This document shows, piece by piece, positions 7,926 through 16,868 of a DNA stretch of 64,000 nt (position 1 is its first letter; every line of letters begins with the position of its first letter). Made by a program: the position numbers and the translations under genes. The notes under the pieces were generated by a model. That model was not told the origin of the DNA. It made no database searches and saw only the letters and a list, made by a program, of their open reading frames with translations. Source of the DNA: Leptospira limi (GTDB taxonomy: Bacteria; Spirochaetota; Leptospiria; Leptospirales; Leptospiraceae); assembly GCF_026151395.1 (NCBI RefSeq), contig NZ_JAMQPV010000001.1:1784501-1848500 (forward strand). The letters are read 5' to 3'.

Positions 7926-9497
7926 ATGGAAAAAGAATGGGATGTCATTGTCCTTGGCTCTGGGCTTGGTGGTCTCACTGCCGCTTTATCTTTTGCAAAC
8001 AAAGGCAAACAGGTTCTCGTGCTCGAGAAGAGTAACTCTCCTGGAGGTTCAGCTTCCAGTTTTTGGAAAAATGGATATTTGTTTGAATCTGGGGCCACAA
8101 CTCTTGTTGGTTTTGAACCAGGTCTTCCCATGGACCGACTCACAAAAGAACTGGGAATCCAATTTCCAATCCTACCAATCGATAGGTCAATGGTGGTTCA
8201 CCTTCGCGGAAAAACCATTGAAAGATTTAAAGATAGAACTCTATGGATAAATGAAGCCAAGCGTGTGTTTGGTGGTGGATTCCGTATGGTTTTGTTTTGG
8301 AAATTGTGTTTTTTTCTTTCGGATCAACTTTGGAGTTTGTCGGCAAGATACAAACTGTTTCCGTTTCAAAACCTTCGTGATGTTTTTATCAGTTTAAAAA
8401 AGTTTCGGCCATATGATGTGATCGTTTTTCTGTTTTCGCTAGTAACCGTACGATTTGTACAAAAGTTGTTTTGGTTACACAAAAATGAAGAGTGGAATCA
8501 GTTTTTGGATGAGCAACTTCTTATCACAAACCAATCCGTTTCAATCAATGCGCCTTTTGCCATGGCAGCAGCAGGACTTACCTATCCAAATTTACAAAAT
8601 TATATAGTGAGTGGTGGCATGTTGGAACTATCCCAAACTCTCATCAAACGATTACGGGAATTGGGAGGAGATTACCTTCCAAAACAGGAAGTGATCCACT
8701 TAACCAAAAAGGTTTGGGACAATCGTTCTGAACACGCCAATCAAGAAAGGTTAGGTGGTCGTTATTCCTTTTCATCTAATCCTAAAACGATTTGGGAAGT
8801 GAAAACAAAAAATCGAGAACATTCAGTTTTTTGTGCACCTACCCTCGTATCAAACCTTCCGATTTGGAACCTAGTCAAAATCTCCGAAAATTTACCAATT
8901 TTGGAAAAGAAAGCCAAACAAATGGAAAAAGGGATATGGGGAGCCTTTACCATGGGTATAGCCATTCGAGTTAGTTCACCCGAACATTCGCTGCAAAAGG
9001 AATGCCTCCACCACCAAATCCATTTGGAATCACCTCTTCCCCACGGAGGAGGGCGATCGGTATTTGTATCCATTTCACACCCAGAAGACAAACTTCGATC
9101 CAAAGAGGGAATTCGGATCTTATCAGTTTCGACTCATTTAGAAAATCCTGAGAATTGGAAACGTGACAAAGAATACCAAATACGAAAAAAAGAATTCGAA
9201 TCCCTGATTCTATCTGCTTTGGAAAAAAACTTAGATTGGTTCAAACTTACGAATATCCTGTTTTATCATTCTGCAACACCTGTTACGTGGCAAACCTGGA
9301 CTGGACGCCAATGGGGACGTGTGGGAGGAATCCCTTCCTTTTATTTTTTTAATCCTTTTCGAATGGTATCCAATCGATCGGAAGATCCAACACTTTTACT
9401 GACAGGTGACACCGTGTATCCAGGCCAAGGGATTCCTGCAGTTGTACTTGGTGGACTCAATGCCGTAGAACAATTTGAATCCCGAAAGTTCGGTTGA
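7926..9497 (+). CDS. CrtI/CrtISO-like FAD-dependent oxidoreductase
   Basis: 523 residues. It begins with a dinucleotide-binding fold, VIVLGSGLGGLTAALSFA, followed by the EKSNSPGGSASSF motif of phytoene desaturase, carotenoid isomerase and retinol saturase relatives. It closes with the second FAD-contact motif, LLLTGDTVYPGQGIPAVVLGG, near residue 490. A hydrophobic stretch around residues 150-180 may bind membrane. The substrate is probably a polyene or other lipid. No phytoene synthase or other carotenoid gene is in the window, so a carotenoid role is unproven. Confidence 0.85.
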   Translation: MEKEWDVIVLGSGLGGLTAALSFANKGKQVLVLEKSNSPGGSASSFWKNGYLFESGATTLVGFEPGLPMDRLTKELGIQFPILPIDRSMVVHLRGKTIERFKDRTLWINEAKRVFGGGFRMVLFWKLCFFLSDQLWSLSARYKLFPFQNLRDVFISLKKFRPYDVIVFLFSLVTVRFVQKLFWLHKNEEWNQFLDEQLLITNQSVSINAPFAMAAAGLTYPNLQNYIVSGGMLELSQTLIKRLRELGGDYLPKQEVIHLTKKVWDNRSEHANQERLGGRYSFSSNPKTIWEVKTKNREHSVFCAPTLVSNLPIWNLVKISENLPILEKKAKQMEKGIWGAFTMGIAIRVSSPEHSLQKECLHHQIHLESPLPHGGGRSVFVSISHPEDKLRSKEGIRILSVSTHLENPENWKRDKEYQIRKKEFESLILSALEKNLDWFKLTNILFYHSATPVTWQTWTGRQWGRVGGIPSFYFFNPFRMVSNRSEDPTLLLTGDTVYPGQGIPAVVLGGLNAVEQFESRKFG

Positions 9498-9531
9498 TTT
9501 CCGAACCGAATCCTAGAGCCTGGGCGAAACG

Positions 9532-10485
9532 ATGGTTCGCCTTCCAAAGATTCACATCAAAGTGCCAGGAACTTCTGCTAATTTAGGTCCTGGGTTTGAC
9601 CTCATGGGCCTTGCCCTTGACATCCATAATGAATTCGAATTCCAATTTTCTAAAGAAATTACAGAAACCAAAACCGAATTGAAAAACGGAAAAACATTAC
9701 CTTTCTCCCAAAAAGAAGATTTGGTTTTGTCATCATATTTGTCTTATTTTTCGAAATTTGCAAAAGATATCACACCTCCACCTTATCATTGTAAAATGAC
9801 ATTGGCATTACCTTTAAAGGGTGGGCTTGGTTCTAGTGCATCCGCGATTGTTGCTGGACTCTGTTTAGCCAAAGAAGTCCACAAAAGATTAAATCCCGAA
9901 TCATTGCCAACAGAACAAGAGTTCACTCAATACTTAGCAGAATTTGAAGGCCATCCTGACAATACACTTCCCGCATACCTTGGTGGATTTGTTTTCGCTT
10001 ACTCTACGTTTGGTGAGACATTACGTTATTTCCGAAAAAAATTCCCATCTTCTGTTTCCATTTTTGTCCTAACTCCTGAGTATTCTGTTTCGACAGAAGA
10101 ATCAAGAAAAACTCTACCTAAGTCCTATGTTACCTCAGATGTGATATTTAACCTTTCACGAATAGGGGCTTGGATGCATTTCCTAGATAAACGTAAGTTT
10201 TGTGATCTACTGGTCGGTTTGGAAGACAAGATGCATACTCCCTATCGAATTCCAAACTCATCTCCACTTTTTCCTTTAGCTGATACTTTAAAACAGGAAG
10301 GGATCGGGTATTGTTTGTCAGGTTCTGGTCCAAGTTTACTTATTTTTTTAGAACGAAAGGCCTTAAAATCAAAATTAAATGAATTGGAATCAAAAGTTTC
10401 AAAGATCATGAAGGATTCTGGGATCACGTATCAATTTCGCAGGGTAAAACCTGATGGAATAGGCGTAAGAATCAAAATGAAATGA
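9532..10485 (+). CDS. thrB: Homoserine kinase
   Basis: A 317-residue GHMP-family kinase that phosphorylates L-homoserine to O-phosphohomoserine in threonine synthesis. The N-terminal VPGTSANLGPGFDLMGLAL is the family's substrate motif, and LPLKGGLGSSASAIVAGL (near residue 95) is the GHMP phosphate-binding loop. EGHPDNTLPAYLGG and the C-terminal GIGYCLSGSGPSLLIFL complete the family signature. It starts 34 bases after the CrtI-like gene; no other threonine gene lies alongside. Confidence 0.93.
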   Translation: MVRLPKIHIKVPGTSANLGPGFDLMGLALDIHNEFEFQFSKEITETKTELKNGKTLPFSQKEDLVLSSYLSYFSKFAKDITPPPYHCKMTLALPLKGGLGSSASAIVAGLCLAKEVHKRLNPESLPTEQEFTQYLAEFEGHPDNTLPAYLGGFVFAYSTFGETLRYFRKKFPSSVSIFVLTPEYSVSTEESRKTLPKSYVTSDVIFNLSRIGAWMHFLDKRKFCDLLVGLEDKMHTPYRIPNSSPLFPLADTLKQEGIGYCLSGSGPSLLIFLERKALKSKLNELESKVSKIMKDSGITYQFRRVKPDGIGVRIKMK

Positions 10486-10532
10486 GTTATCTCTCTAACC
10501 TCTGATCGATTGGTTGCATTGTTTTTCGGAGT

Positions 10533-11171
10533 TTATTCTTCTTCCGCTCCTTCTTCCTTACCGAAGCCATAAACATCACCTCGAAACCGAACTTTTCTGT
10601 TGATCCCCGGTTGGATTTTACCAACTTCAAAGGTAAACTTCATTCTTTCTTTTCCTGAGCGATTGAAATAAAAGGAAGATGTGAGTGAAATTTCGATATA
10701 ATTCACCATTCTATCTTTTGTAATTTTATCAGAGATCCTAAATTCAGCGGGGTGTCCAATGATCTCATAAGAATCAAAGGTTTCTTTGGATTCCATTTTT
10801 CCATAATGTTCCATTCTTGGAGGTTTATAAAAACTGGGTCCATTTTTTAAAACGGTAATCGTATAATCTTCGCTATCTCTACTTTTTTTAAATTGGAAAA
10901 TCAAATGATCTTCTGTGATGGCATTACAACGTGTTGCCAATTGTCCTGTTTTACAACCAACATGGAAACTTGCAAATCTGGAAAGTTCATCGACTACTAA
11001 ATCATATTTATCACCTGTTTGGACAGGGATAAATCGATCTGATTCCTTTCGCATAAAAATGGGATGGATGAATTGGTTGTACACAACTAATCCCAGTCCT
11101 AAAATGGAGATTGTAAGCACACCACTGAGGACTAGGACAAAACTATCTAAAATGGCAATGCTTAAAAACAA
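10533..11171 (-). CDS. Hypothetical membrane-anchored protein
   Basis: 212 residues, no family recognised. One N-terminal membrane helix (about residues 8-30) is followed by a soluble domain of about 165 residues with alternating beta-type segments, and an acidic tail EEGAEEE. Only two cysteines are seen, close together (GCKTGQLATRC). The start is TTG at 11171, supported by AAAAAGG placed 5 bases upstream; that ribosome site overlaps the stop of the upstream gene (TAA at 11174), so translation of the two is probably coupled. Confidence 0.7.
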   Translation of the reverse strand: MFLSIAILDSFVLVLSGVLTISILGLGLVVYNQFIHPIFMRKESDRFIPVQTGDKYDLVVDELSRFASFHVGCKTGQLATRCNAITEDHLIFQFKKSRDSEDYTITVLKNGPSFYKPPRMEHYGKMESKETFDSYEIIGHPAEFRISDKITKDRMVNYIEISLTSSFYFNRSGKERMKFTFEVGKIQPGINRKVRFRGDVYGFGKEEGAEEE

Positions 11172-11173
11172 AA

Positions 11174-11500
11174 TTACCTTTTTGTATCAACCTTATGGCT
11201 TTTTGTTTCCGGTAGAGGAGTCCTAGTCACAAGTGAAAGAAGGTCCTTCACTTCCTCTGGAGAAATGATTTGGTTTAATTTTTCTTCCAGAGAAGCTGGT
11301 GTCGGTTTTAAAACCAAATCCTCTGGTTTTACTTTTGGTTCTGATTTTGTTTTGGCTTCGTTTACGGCCACTTCGTTGTTTGTTTTTTTAGGGAAAGATT
11401 CCTTTCCTTCCTCCGACTGTTTTCCCGTTTGAGTGGGAAGGGTGGGGGGAATGGATAGGCCAGGATTCCCTTGGATATTGATTGTATTCATAGTTCCCAA
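11174..11500 (-). CDS. Hypothetical disordered hydrophilic protein
   Basis: 108 residues, low in hydrophobic residues and rich in Pro, Lys, Glu and Thr, with an asparagine- and proline-rich start (MNTINIQGNPGLSIPP). The only segment likely to fold is a short amphipathic stretch near residues 75-95 (LEEKLNQIISPEEVKDLL). ATG at 11500 and the ATG three codons later are both usable. Its stop lies 2 bases before the next gene's start, so the pair probably forms an operon. Function unknown. Confidence 0.6.
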   Translation of the reverse strand: MGTMNTINIQGNPGLSIPPTLPTQTGKQSEEGKESFPKKTNNEVAVNEAKTKSEPKVKPEDLVLKPTPASLEEKLNQIISPEEVKDLLSLVTRTPLPETKSHKVDTKR

Positions 11501-11618
11501 ACCTCCGTGTTCAGGATCGGCAATTGAAGAAAAAACTTTCCTTTTCCCTCCCTCAGATTTTCGGTCAAATCGAGGTTCGCTTTAGCGAAAATCGAAACAT
11601 TTTTTAGGATTTTTCCGT

Positions 11619-12704
11619 TTGATTGCCCGCTTTATGGCCGGGAAGCTGGCAGAGATGGAAAATAATTTTAAATCGTGGATGGCTTCGCCCATCTCTAAAA
11701 TCTTCATAGGGACCAATTTGGTCTTTGCCGTGCTTTTTTTAGTCAGTGTTCCTTCTTTTGTGAAAGAATACATCACCCAGGATGCAGTGAGTATCGGTGG
11801 AAAAAAATACGACTTGAGTGACGTGAAAGACTCCTCACCGATTGCTTATTCCAAATTCCAATCTGAATACAAAGCCCTTCTCAAAAATACCTTTGGTGAA
11901 TTTGCTCAGGACAAATTATTCGAATTAATTGCAAAAGAAAAAAACATCAAACCTTCTGAAGTTTTAAATGAAGGATTGGTTTTAAGAGAACCTTCGGAAG
12001 AAGAAATCTTAAACGTATATATGTCTAACAAAGCACAGTTAGGTGGGAAATCTCTCGCTGAAACAAAAGATAAAATTGTTGGATTTTTAAAAAACCAACA
12101 AGAACAAGAACATAGCAGAAACAAATACCGTGAGATCATCACGAAATACCCAGTTGATTTTTTAATCAAAGAACCTGAAGCAATTCGAGTGACTGTGGAT
12201 GAAAAAAACAATCCAAGTATGGGACCAAAAGATGCAAAGATTACAGTGATTGAATTTTCAGACTTTGAATGTCCATTCTGTAAACGTAGCCAAGATGTGA
12301 ATCGCCAACTCCGAGAAAAATACAAAGGGCAAATCCGATGGGTATTCCGTGATTTCCCTCTCCCATTCCACCAAGACGCAATGTATGCTCACATGGCTGC
12401 AAACTGTTCCATCGAAGAAGGAAAGTATTGGGATGTTTTTAATGTTTTATTTGATAACAGCGGTAATTTAAGTAAATCAAATGTAGATGCATTGGTATTA
12501 AAAACAGGATTGTCCAAGGACAAATACCAAACTTGTATGAAAGACCAATCAAAGTTAAAAACTGAAATCGATGCCGATATCCAAGATGGACAAAAAGTAG
12601 GAGTCAGTGGAACACCTGCATTTTTTATCAATGGGATCTTTGTATCGGGTGCCTTACCTTTTGAAAACTTTGATGAGATCATCCAAAAAGAACTGAAACA
12701 ATAA
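11619..12704 (+). CDS. DsbA-family thioredoxin-fold protein, membrane-anchored
   Basis: 361 residues. A hydrophobic helix ([20 protein letters not shown]) near residue 30 anchors it, leaving a helical middle region (residues 60-190) and a C-terminal DsbA-like domain. The active site is [13 protein letters not shown] (CPFC) near residue 215 and the cis-Pro loop is [13 protein letters not shown] near 325; another cysteine pair ([18 protein letters not shown]) lies between. The family oxidises or isomerises protein disulfides in the periplasm. A TTG start at 11619 is favoured because TAGGA lies 8 bases upstream; ATG 11634 or 11655 would still keep the anchor. Confidence 0.88.
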   Translation: MIARFMAGKLAEMENNFKSWMASPISKIFIGTNLVFAVLFLVSVPSFVKEYITQDAVSIGGKKYDLSDVKDSSPIAYSKFQSEYKALLKNTFGEFAQDKLFELIAKEKNIKPSEVLNEGLVLREPSEEEILNVYMSNKAQLGGKSLAETKDKIVGFLKNQQEQEHSRNKYREIITKYPVDFLIKEPEAIRVTVDEKNNPSMGPKDAKITVIEFSDFECPFCKRSQDVNRQLREKYKGQIRWVFRDFPLPFHQDAMYAHMAANCSIEEGKYWDVFNVLFDNSGNLSKSNVDALVLKTGLSKDKYQTCMKDQSKLKTEIDADIQDGQKVGVSGTPAFFINGIFVSGALPFENFDEIIQKELKQ

Positions 12705-12733
12705 AGGATTATAAACCAAAAAGGAAAAATTAT

Positions 12734-13717
12734 ATGAGCAAAAAAGTAAAAGTTGCTGTAACAGGTGCTGCCGGACAAATCGGATACGCACTCTTATTTC
12801 GTATCGCTTCAGGACAAATGTTTGGACCTGACACAGCTGTCGAACTCCAGTTATTAGAATTGGAACAAGCGCTCCCTGCAGCGAAAGGTGTCATCATGGA
12901 ATTGGATGACTGTGCGTTCCCATTACTCGAAAAAGTATCTGTTACTTCTAGTTTAGATGAAGCATTCCGTGATATCAATTGGGCTCTTCTTGTTGGGTCA
13001 GTTCCAAGAAAAGCTGGAATGGAACGTGGTGACCTTCTCAAAATCAATGGTGGTATTTTTACTACCCAAGGGAAAGCGATCGAAAAAAATGCAGCAAGTG
13101 ATGTAAGAGTTCTTGTTGTAGGTAACCCATGTAACACAAACGCACTCATTGCAATGAATAATGCAAAAGGTGTTCCGTCTGACAGATGGTTTGCGATGAC
13201 AGGTCTTGATGAAAATCGTGCAAAAACTCAATTGGCACAAAAAGCGGGAGTTCTTGTAAAAGATGTTTCTAATGTTGCAATTTGGGGTAATCACTCAGCG
13301 ACTCAATACCCAGACTTTTATAATGCAAAAATCAAAGGAAAACCAGCAACTGACCTGATCAGTGACGATGCTTGGTTAAAGGGAGATTTTATCTCTACTG
13401 TGCAAAAACGTGGTGCGGCTATCATCGCTGCAAGAGGAGCTTCTTCCGCTGCTTCTGCAGCCAATGCAGTGGTCGACACAGTGCATAACATTGTGACACC
13501 AACAAAACCAGGAGATTGGTTCAGTGCCGCTTGCCATTCTAATGGTGAGTATGGTGTAGACAAAGGTCTTATCTTTGGATACCCACTCAAATCTGATGGT
13601 AAAAAAGTAGAGATCGTAACGGGTCTTGAGATCAATGCTTTCGGTAAGGAAAAATTTGATATCACTCACAATGAATTAAAAGAAGAAAGAAACGAAGTCA
13701 AAGATATGTTAGGTTAA
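12734..13717 (+). CDS. mdh: Malate dehydrogenase
   Basis: 327 residues. It oxidises malate to oxaloacetate with NAD in the TCA cycle. It opens with [19 protein letters not shown], the nucleotide-binding loop of the cytosolic-type MDH group, followed by [31 protein letters not shown], the substrate arginines in [15 protein letters not shown] and [13 protein letters not shown], and the catalytic histidine in [12 protein letters not shown] are all present. AAAAAGGAAAAATTAT precedes the ATG. Two hairpin-plus-T-run structures follow the stop. Confidence 0.97.
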   Translation: MSKKVKVAVTGAAGQIGYALLFRIASGQMFGPDTAVELQLLELEQALPAAKGVIMELDDCAFPLLEKVSVTSSLDEAFRDINWALLVGSVPRKAGMERGDLLKINGGIFTTQGKAIEKNAASDVRVLVVGNPCNTNALIAMNNAKGVPSDRWFAMTGLDENRAKTQLAQKAGVLVKDVSNVAIWGNHSATQYPDFYNAKIKGKPATDLISDDAWLKGDFISTVQKRGAAIIAARGASSAASAANAVVDTVHNIVTPTKPGDWFSAACHSNGEYGVDKGLIFGYPLKSDGKKVEIVTGLEINAFGKEKFDITHNELKEERNEVKDMLG

Positions 13718-13734
13718 TTTCAAAAACAGATTTT

Positions 13735-13764
13735 CCCTACAGAAATGACTGGTAGGGATTTTTT
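13735..13764 (+). terminator. Intrinsic terminator after mdh
   Basis: CCCTAC at 13735-13740 pairs with GTAGGG at 13752-13757, followed by ATTTTTT. It begins 18 bases after the mdh stop and is the likely main terminator. Confidence 0.7.
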
Positions 13765-13772
13765 CTGACTTC

Positions 13773-13811
13773 AAAGCCCACATGGTGAAATATTGCCAGT
13801 GGGCTTTTTTT
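13773..13811 (+). terminator. Second intrinsic terminator after mdh
   Basis: AAAGCCCAC at 13773-13781 is repeated inverted as GTGGGCTTT at 13799-13807, with a T-run to 13811. The A-rich left flank lets it work weakly for the convergent hydrolase gene on the minus strand as well. Confidence 0.8.
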
Positions 13812-13873
13812 ATGATTGTTCGGTCTAAGAGTTTTGTTAAACCTAAAAACAGATTACCGTAGTTCCAATCTCT

Positions 13874-14728
13874 TCATTCCGAATCCATAACTTTCATAAA
13901 TTGATTTGGGTCTTCGAAAAATGGCAAATGGCCACAGTGGTCGAGAACTGTTCGTTTCACATCTGGAAATCTTTCGATGATTGTATCCCATGTATAATAA
14001 GGAGCCACTTGGAAATCATACTTTCCTAATATGAGTTTGGTTGGATGTTTTAAATTTGGTAAAATGGTTTCGACATTGATCTCGACAAAAACTTTTCCAA
14101 ACAAATAATCAAACGCTAGTTTGTTGGTTTTTATCCCTTCCCATAGATGAGTGGAATCCATTTTTAGATTATAAAAACCGAGTGCATCCTGGCTCACACA
14201 ATACAAATTGAAAAAGTTTGGAAGGCCTTCAGGGTGAGACTCAATTTGGTTTTGGAAATTGGTTTGGAGTTGTCTGTGTTTTTCTTTTCTCTCTTCACTT
14301 GCGAAATTTGCAAAGTATGTTTCCCGTTCCAAAAGGGGAGCTCCATGGTTAGGGCCCGTTGCTACCATGACGAGTTTAGAAACACAGTCTGGGTATTTTT
14401 TTGCATAAGTCAGAGCCATGTACCCGTGGCCTGAGTGGCCAAGAATCGTACAGGCTGGGATTTGGAGATGGTTTTGGAAGAAGTGAAAATCATCCAATAC
14501 CACATCCAAATCATACATGGATTCATTTTCAGGAGTTGAATTTATATGTTTCGCAAATCCTCTATGGTCCACAACAGTGATGTGATATTTGGATGCCATC
14601 GTTTTTGGGATCACCCTTGGGTAGTACAACGCACTCCCGAGCCAATAGAGGTTTGGTCCTTTTGTATTGTTTTGCGCGATTAAAAATTCAAATCCATCCC
14701 TTTGGATTGTCTGATAGTTCCATTCCAT
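13874..14728 (-). CDS. Alpha/beta hydrolase
   Basis: 284 residues with an alpha/beta-hydrolase layout: an early HG-type loop (VVDHRGFAKH), the nucleophile elbow LGHSGHGYMAL (Ser in GHSGHG near residue 97) and a late histidine in LDHCGHLPFFEDP. Asp in GKYDFQVAPYYTW is a candidate third catalytic residue. The substrate is unknown. ATG at 14728 is preferred over the in-frame ATG at 14743 because GAGAGGGA stands 5 bases upstream of it. The gene is divergent from a MarR-type regulator across a long palindrome, which suggests it is the regulated target. Confidence 0.88.
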   Translation of the reverse strand: MEWNYQTIQRDGFEFLIAQNNTKGPNLYWLGSALYYPRVIPKTMASKYHITVVDHRGFAKHINSTPENESMYDLDVVLDDFHFFQNHLQIPACTILGHSGHGYMALTYAKKYPDCVSKLVMVATGPNHGAPLLERETYFANFASEERKEKHRQLQTNFQNQIESHPEGLPNFFNLYCVSQDALGFYNLKMDSTHLWEGIKTNKLAFDYLFGKVFVEINVETILPNLKHPTKLILGKYDFQVAPYYTWDTIIERFPDVKRTVLDHCGHLPFFEDPNQFMKVMDSE

Positions 14729-14769
14729 AACATTCCCTCTCATTCAATTTGGTGAGTATTCATTTTCTA

Positions 14770-14813
14770 TTTAGTTGCAATATACAACCATATAGTTGTA
14801 ATATGCAACTAAA
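14770..14813. promoter_or_regulatory. Candidate MarR operator palindrome
   Basis: TTTAGTTGCAATATACAAC at 14770-14788 and GTTGTAATATGCAACTAAA at 14795-14813 are inverted copies with only two mismatches, separated by 6 bases. The site lies between the hydrolase and the marR-type gene, 38 bases upstream of the regulator's start, where an autoregulatory MarR dimer would be expected to bind. Confidence 0.75.
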
Positions 14814-14851
14814 AAACTTGTCAAAAACGATAATTAATTTAAATTTGGGGA

Positions 14852-15328
14852 ATGAATGAAATTTTTTCCTATTTAGGCATTCACTTAAGTGAAACTTTAC
14901 TCAAGATGCGAAAGTTTCTCTCAAATGAGTTTGAGACGAATCGAGTAGGGATGCGATTTGAAGAATGGATCCAACTGATTCCCCTAATGGAAAAGGAAAG
15001 TTTGAACCAGAAAATCTTAAGTGACCGATTGGCCAAAGATAAAACCACAATCTCTAGGTTAGTTGATGGTTGGGTAAAAAAGGGATGGGTCAAACGAATC
15101 CAATCGAGTGAAGACAAACGAAGTTTTAGCTTAAAATTAACAACCAAAGGGAAATCCATATGGGAGAAGGGGATACCTGTTGTCAAAGAAGCAGATTTAG
15201 TTTTTAAAAAAAATCTGAGTCAAGAAAATGAAAAAGAATTATTTGTAACTCTTTTTAAGATTCAAACTTCGATTCAGTTTTCAGAAACAAAAAACGTTCC
15301 TTTTGAGAACTATCCAAAACCTTCTTAG
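14852..15328 (+). CDS. MarR-family transcriptional regulator
   Basis: 158 residues with a winged-helix core: SLNQKILSDRLAKDKTTISRLVDGWVKKGWVKR is the helix-turn-helix and wing entry (residues 50-83), and SSEDKRSFSLKLTTKGKSIW is the beta wing with the conserved D-x-R. MarR proteins bind palindromes as dimers and are usually released by small aromatic or oxidising ligands. The palindrome just upstream and the divergent hydrolase make local, ligand-controlled repression likely. The last 74 bases overlap the 3' end of prmC on the other strand. Confidence 0.93.
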   Translation: MNEIFSYLGIHLSETLLKMRKFLSNEFETNRVGMRFEEWIQLIPLMEKESLNQKILSDRLAKDKTTISRLVDGWVKKGWVKRIQSSEDKRSFSLKLTTKGKSIWEKGIPVVKEADLVFKKNLSQENEKELFVTLFKIQTSIQFSETKNVPFENYPKPS

Positions 15329-16142
15329 GGGAAACAAAACCCAAACTGATGGCCAAGTTTTCTAATTCTTGTATGTAAGTCGGATGGGTTTCCATCAAAA
15401 ACCAACCACCTGGTTTTAATCGTCTTTTGACGGATTCAAATAATTCACGATGGAAAGAGAGGATATCGGAAACAAACAATGCTAGATGGGGTTCGTATTC
15501 CAAAACATCAGGCATAATGTCTTTTTTTTCCGATTCTGGGATATAGGGAGGGTTTGAAACTATGATATCAAAACGGAATTCATTTGGAAGTGAATTGTCC
15601 AAACTCGAAACATAAAACTGAACATCCGTTAGTTTGTATTTTTCAGCATTTGATTTACTGGTTTCGATTGCTTTTTCTGAAATATCAGATAACACAACAA
15701 GGTTTGGCTTTAGAAGTTGTGATAAACTAAGGCCAATACAACCACTTCCTGAACACAAATCCCAAATTTGTATTCCATCTGGAAATTCACTTGCGAGTGT
15801 TTCTTTCTGTTTAAAAAGATAATCTACAAGTTCTTCCGTTTCTGGCCTAGGGATGAGAACATCTTCTGATACGAAAAATTCAAATTGATGGAACCCTTTT
15901 TTCCCTGTGATGTAAGCTACTGGTTTTCGTTTGCTTCGTTCTACAATCCGTTCTCTGTACAAATCGATTTCTTTTTGAGAAAGGGGCATTTCAAATTGGG
16001 AATAGAGTTTGATACGAGGTAAACCAAGAAGGTCCGAGAGAAGCCATTCAGCATCGACACGAGGGTTTGGAATTTCTTTTTTTTCCAGAAATTCTGTGGA
16101 ACGTTTGAGATAATAAAGTAAGGTTCCTGGTTGTTCCGCCAT
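15255..16142 (-). CDS. prmC: Peptide chain release factor N5-glutamine methyltransferase
   Basis: 295 residues. PrmC methylates the GGQ glutamine of release factors RF1 and RF2 using SAM. The N-terminal helical domain is followed by the Rossmann domain: FVSEDVLIPRPETEELVDYL, then IWDLCSGSGCIGLSL (SAM loop) and the substrate motif IVSNPPYIPESE. A TTG at 16157 would extend the frame into the tRNA-Arg gene, so the ATG at 16142 is chosen. Its 3' end overlaps the convergent marR gene by 74 bases. No prfA is adjacent. Confidence 0.95.
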   Translation of the reverse strand: MAEQPGTLLYYLKRSTEFLEKKEIPNPRVDAEWLLSDLLGLPRIKLYSQFEMPLSQKEIDLYRERIVERSKRKPVAYITGKKGFHQFEFFVSEDVLIPRPETEELVDYLFKQKETLASEFPDGIQIWDLCSGSGCIGLSLSQLLKPNLVVLSDISEKAIETSKSNAEKYKLTDVQFYVSSLDNSLPNEFRFDIIVSNPPYIPESEKKDIMPDVLEYEPHLALFVSDILSFHRELFESVKRRLKPGGWFLMETHPTYIQELENLAISLGFVSPKKVLDSSQKERFLFLKTESKFES

Positions 16143-16149
16143 AATGTTT

Positions 16150-16221
16150 GCCCCCAACAGGATTCGAACCTGTGTCCCCAGTTTAGGAAACTAGTGCTCT
16201 ATCCACCTGAGCTATGGGAGC
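16150..16221 (-). tRNA. tRNA-Arg (anticodon CCU)
   Basis: The minus strand folds as a normal cloverleaf of 72 nt. The acceptor stem is GCTCCCA/TGGGGGC, the D-stem GCTC/GAGC, the anticodon stem CTAGT/ACTGG with loop TTCCTAA (anticodon CCU, reading AGG), and the T-arm ACAGG-TTCGAAT-CCTGT. CCA is not encoded, since the following bases are AAAC. It lies between a Crp-like gene and prmC, both on the same strand. Confidence 0.95.
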
Positions 16222-16223
16222 TT

Positions 16224-16868
16224 TTACGTAGGTTTACGTTTCTGATTCACTATCCTTTGGAAATCAGAGATATTGTGAATAACAATTTTATCTGGGTAGA
16301 GGTCAAGTTTCCCAGTTTTTACATATTGCATGAGGACTTTTTGGACTTCTCCCACAGGTTGGGCACACCAATTGGCAATGTCATCCACTGTTGCAGAAAG
16401 GATGATTTCGTTATAAACATCATTATTATACTGCTTCTCGTATAACATCACAAAGACGTCACAAACTTTTCCTACAATGTCATCCATAAGAAGGATCATC
16501 AGTCGTCTTTTTTGGTCATAAATACGGAAGGAAAAAATATGTAATAATTTCATCGCAAGAGCAGGGTTTTTCGTCATGAGCATCTCAAAGTTTGCACGAT
16601 TGAAATTGAGTGCTTTTACCTCAGTCACTGCAATGGCAGTAGCAGACCTTGGTTGTTCTTCCAAAATCGCCATTTCTCCCAAAATATCACCTGCTTCCAA
16701 GACATCTAAGGTTTTGATACTTGTGCCTATGGTTTTTGTGATTTTGACTTTTCCTTCTTTGATGAGGTAAAAATCGTTACCAGGTTCGTATTCACAAAAT
16801 AAAACTTCGTTTGGTTGGAACACTTTTCCAAATTTTCCAAACATAGCTTCTAACATTTGGTCGTTCAT
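16224..16868 (-). CDS. Crp-like cyclic-nucleotide-binding regulator
   Basis: 214 residues. The N-terminal cyclic-nucleotide-binding beta-roll contains [19 protein letters not shown], with the phosphate-binding Glu and Arg (E...RSA) intact. A long central helix follows, then a winged-helix-like C-terminus ([20 protein letters not shown], residues 158-177). It could be a cAMP-responsive transcription factor. It starts at 16868, sharing the A of TAATG with the stop of the preceding gene, so the two are cotranscribed and translationally coupled. The stop lies 2 bases from tRNA-Arg. Confidence 0.85.
   Translation of the reverse strand: MNDQMLEAMFGKFGKVFQPNEVLFCEYEPGNDFYLIKEGKVKITKTIGTSIKTLDVLEAGDILGEMAILEEQPRSATAIAVTEVKALNFNRANFEMLMTKNPALAMKLLHIFSFRIYDQKRRLMILLMDDIVGKVCDVFVMLYEKQYNNDVYNEIILSATVDDIANWCAQPVGEVQKVLMQYVKTGKLDLYPDKIVIHNISDFQRIVNQKRKPT

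Noticed and set aside
16143..16157. TTG start for prmC at 16157
   Set aside because: It would put the start inside the tRNA-Arg 3' end; ATG 16142 is the first clean start.
16131..16445. Plus-strand open frame across the tRNA-Arg gene
   Set aside because: It overlaps the tRNA and the Crp-like gene antisense and has no homology-like features.
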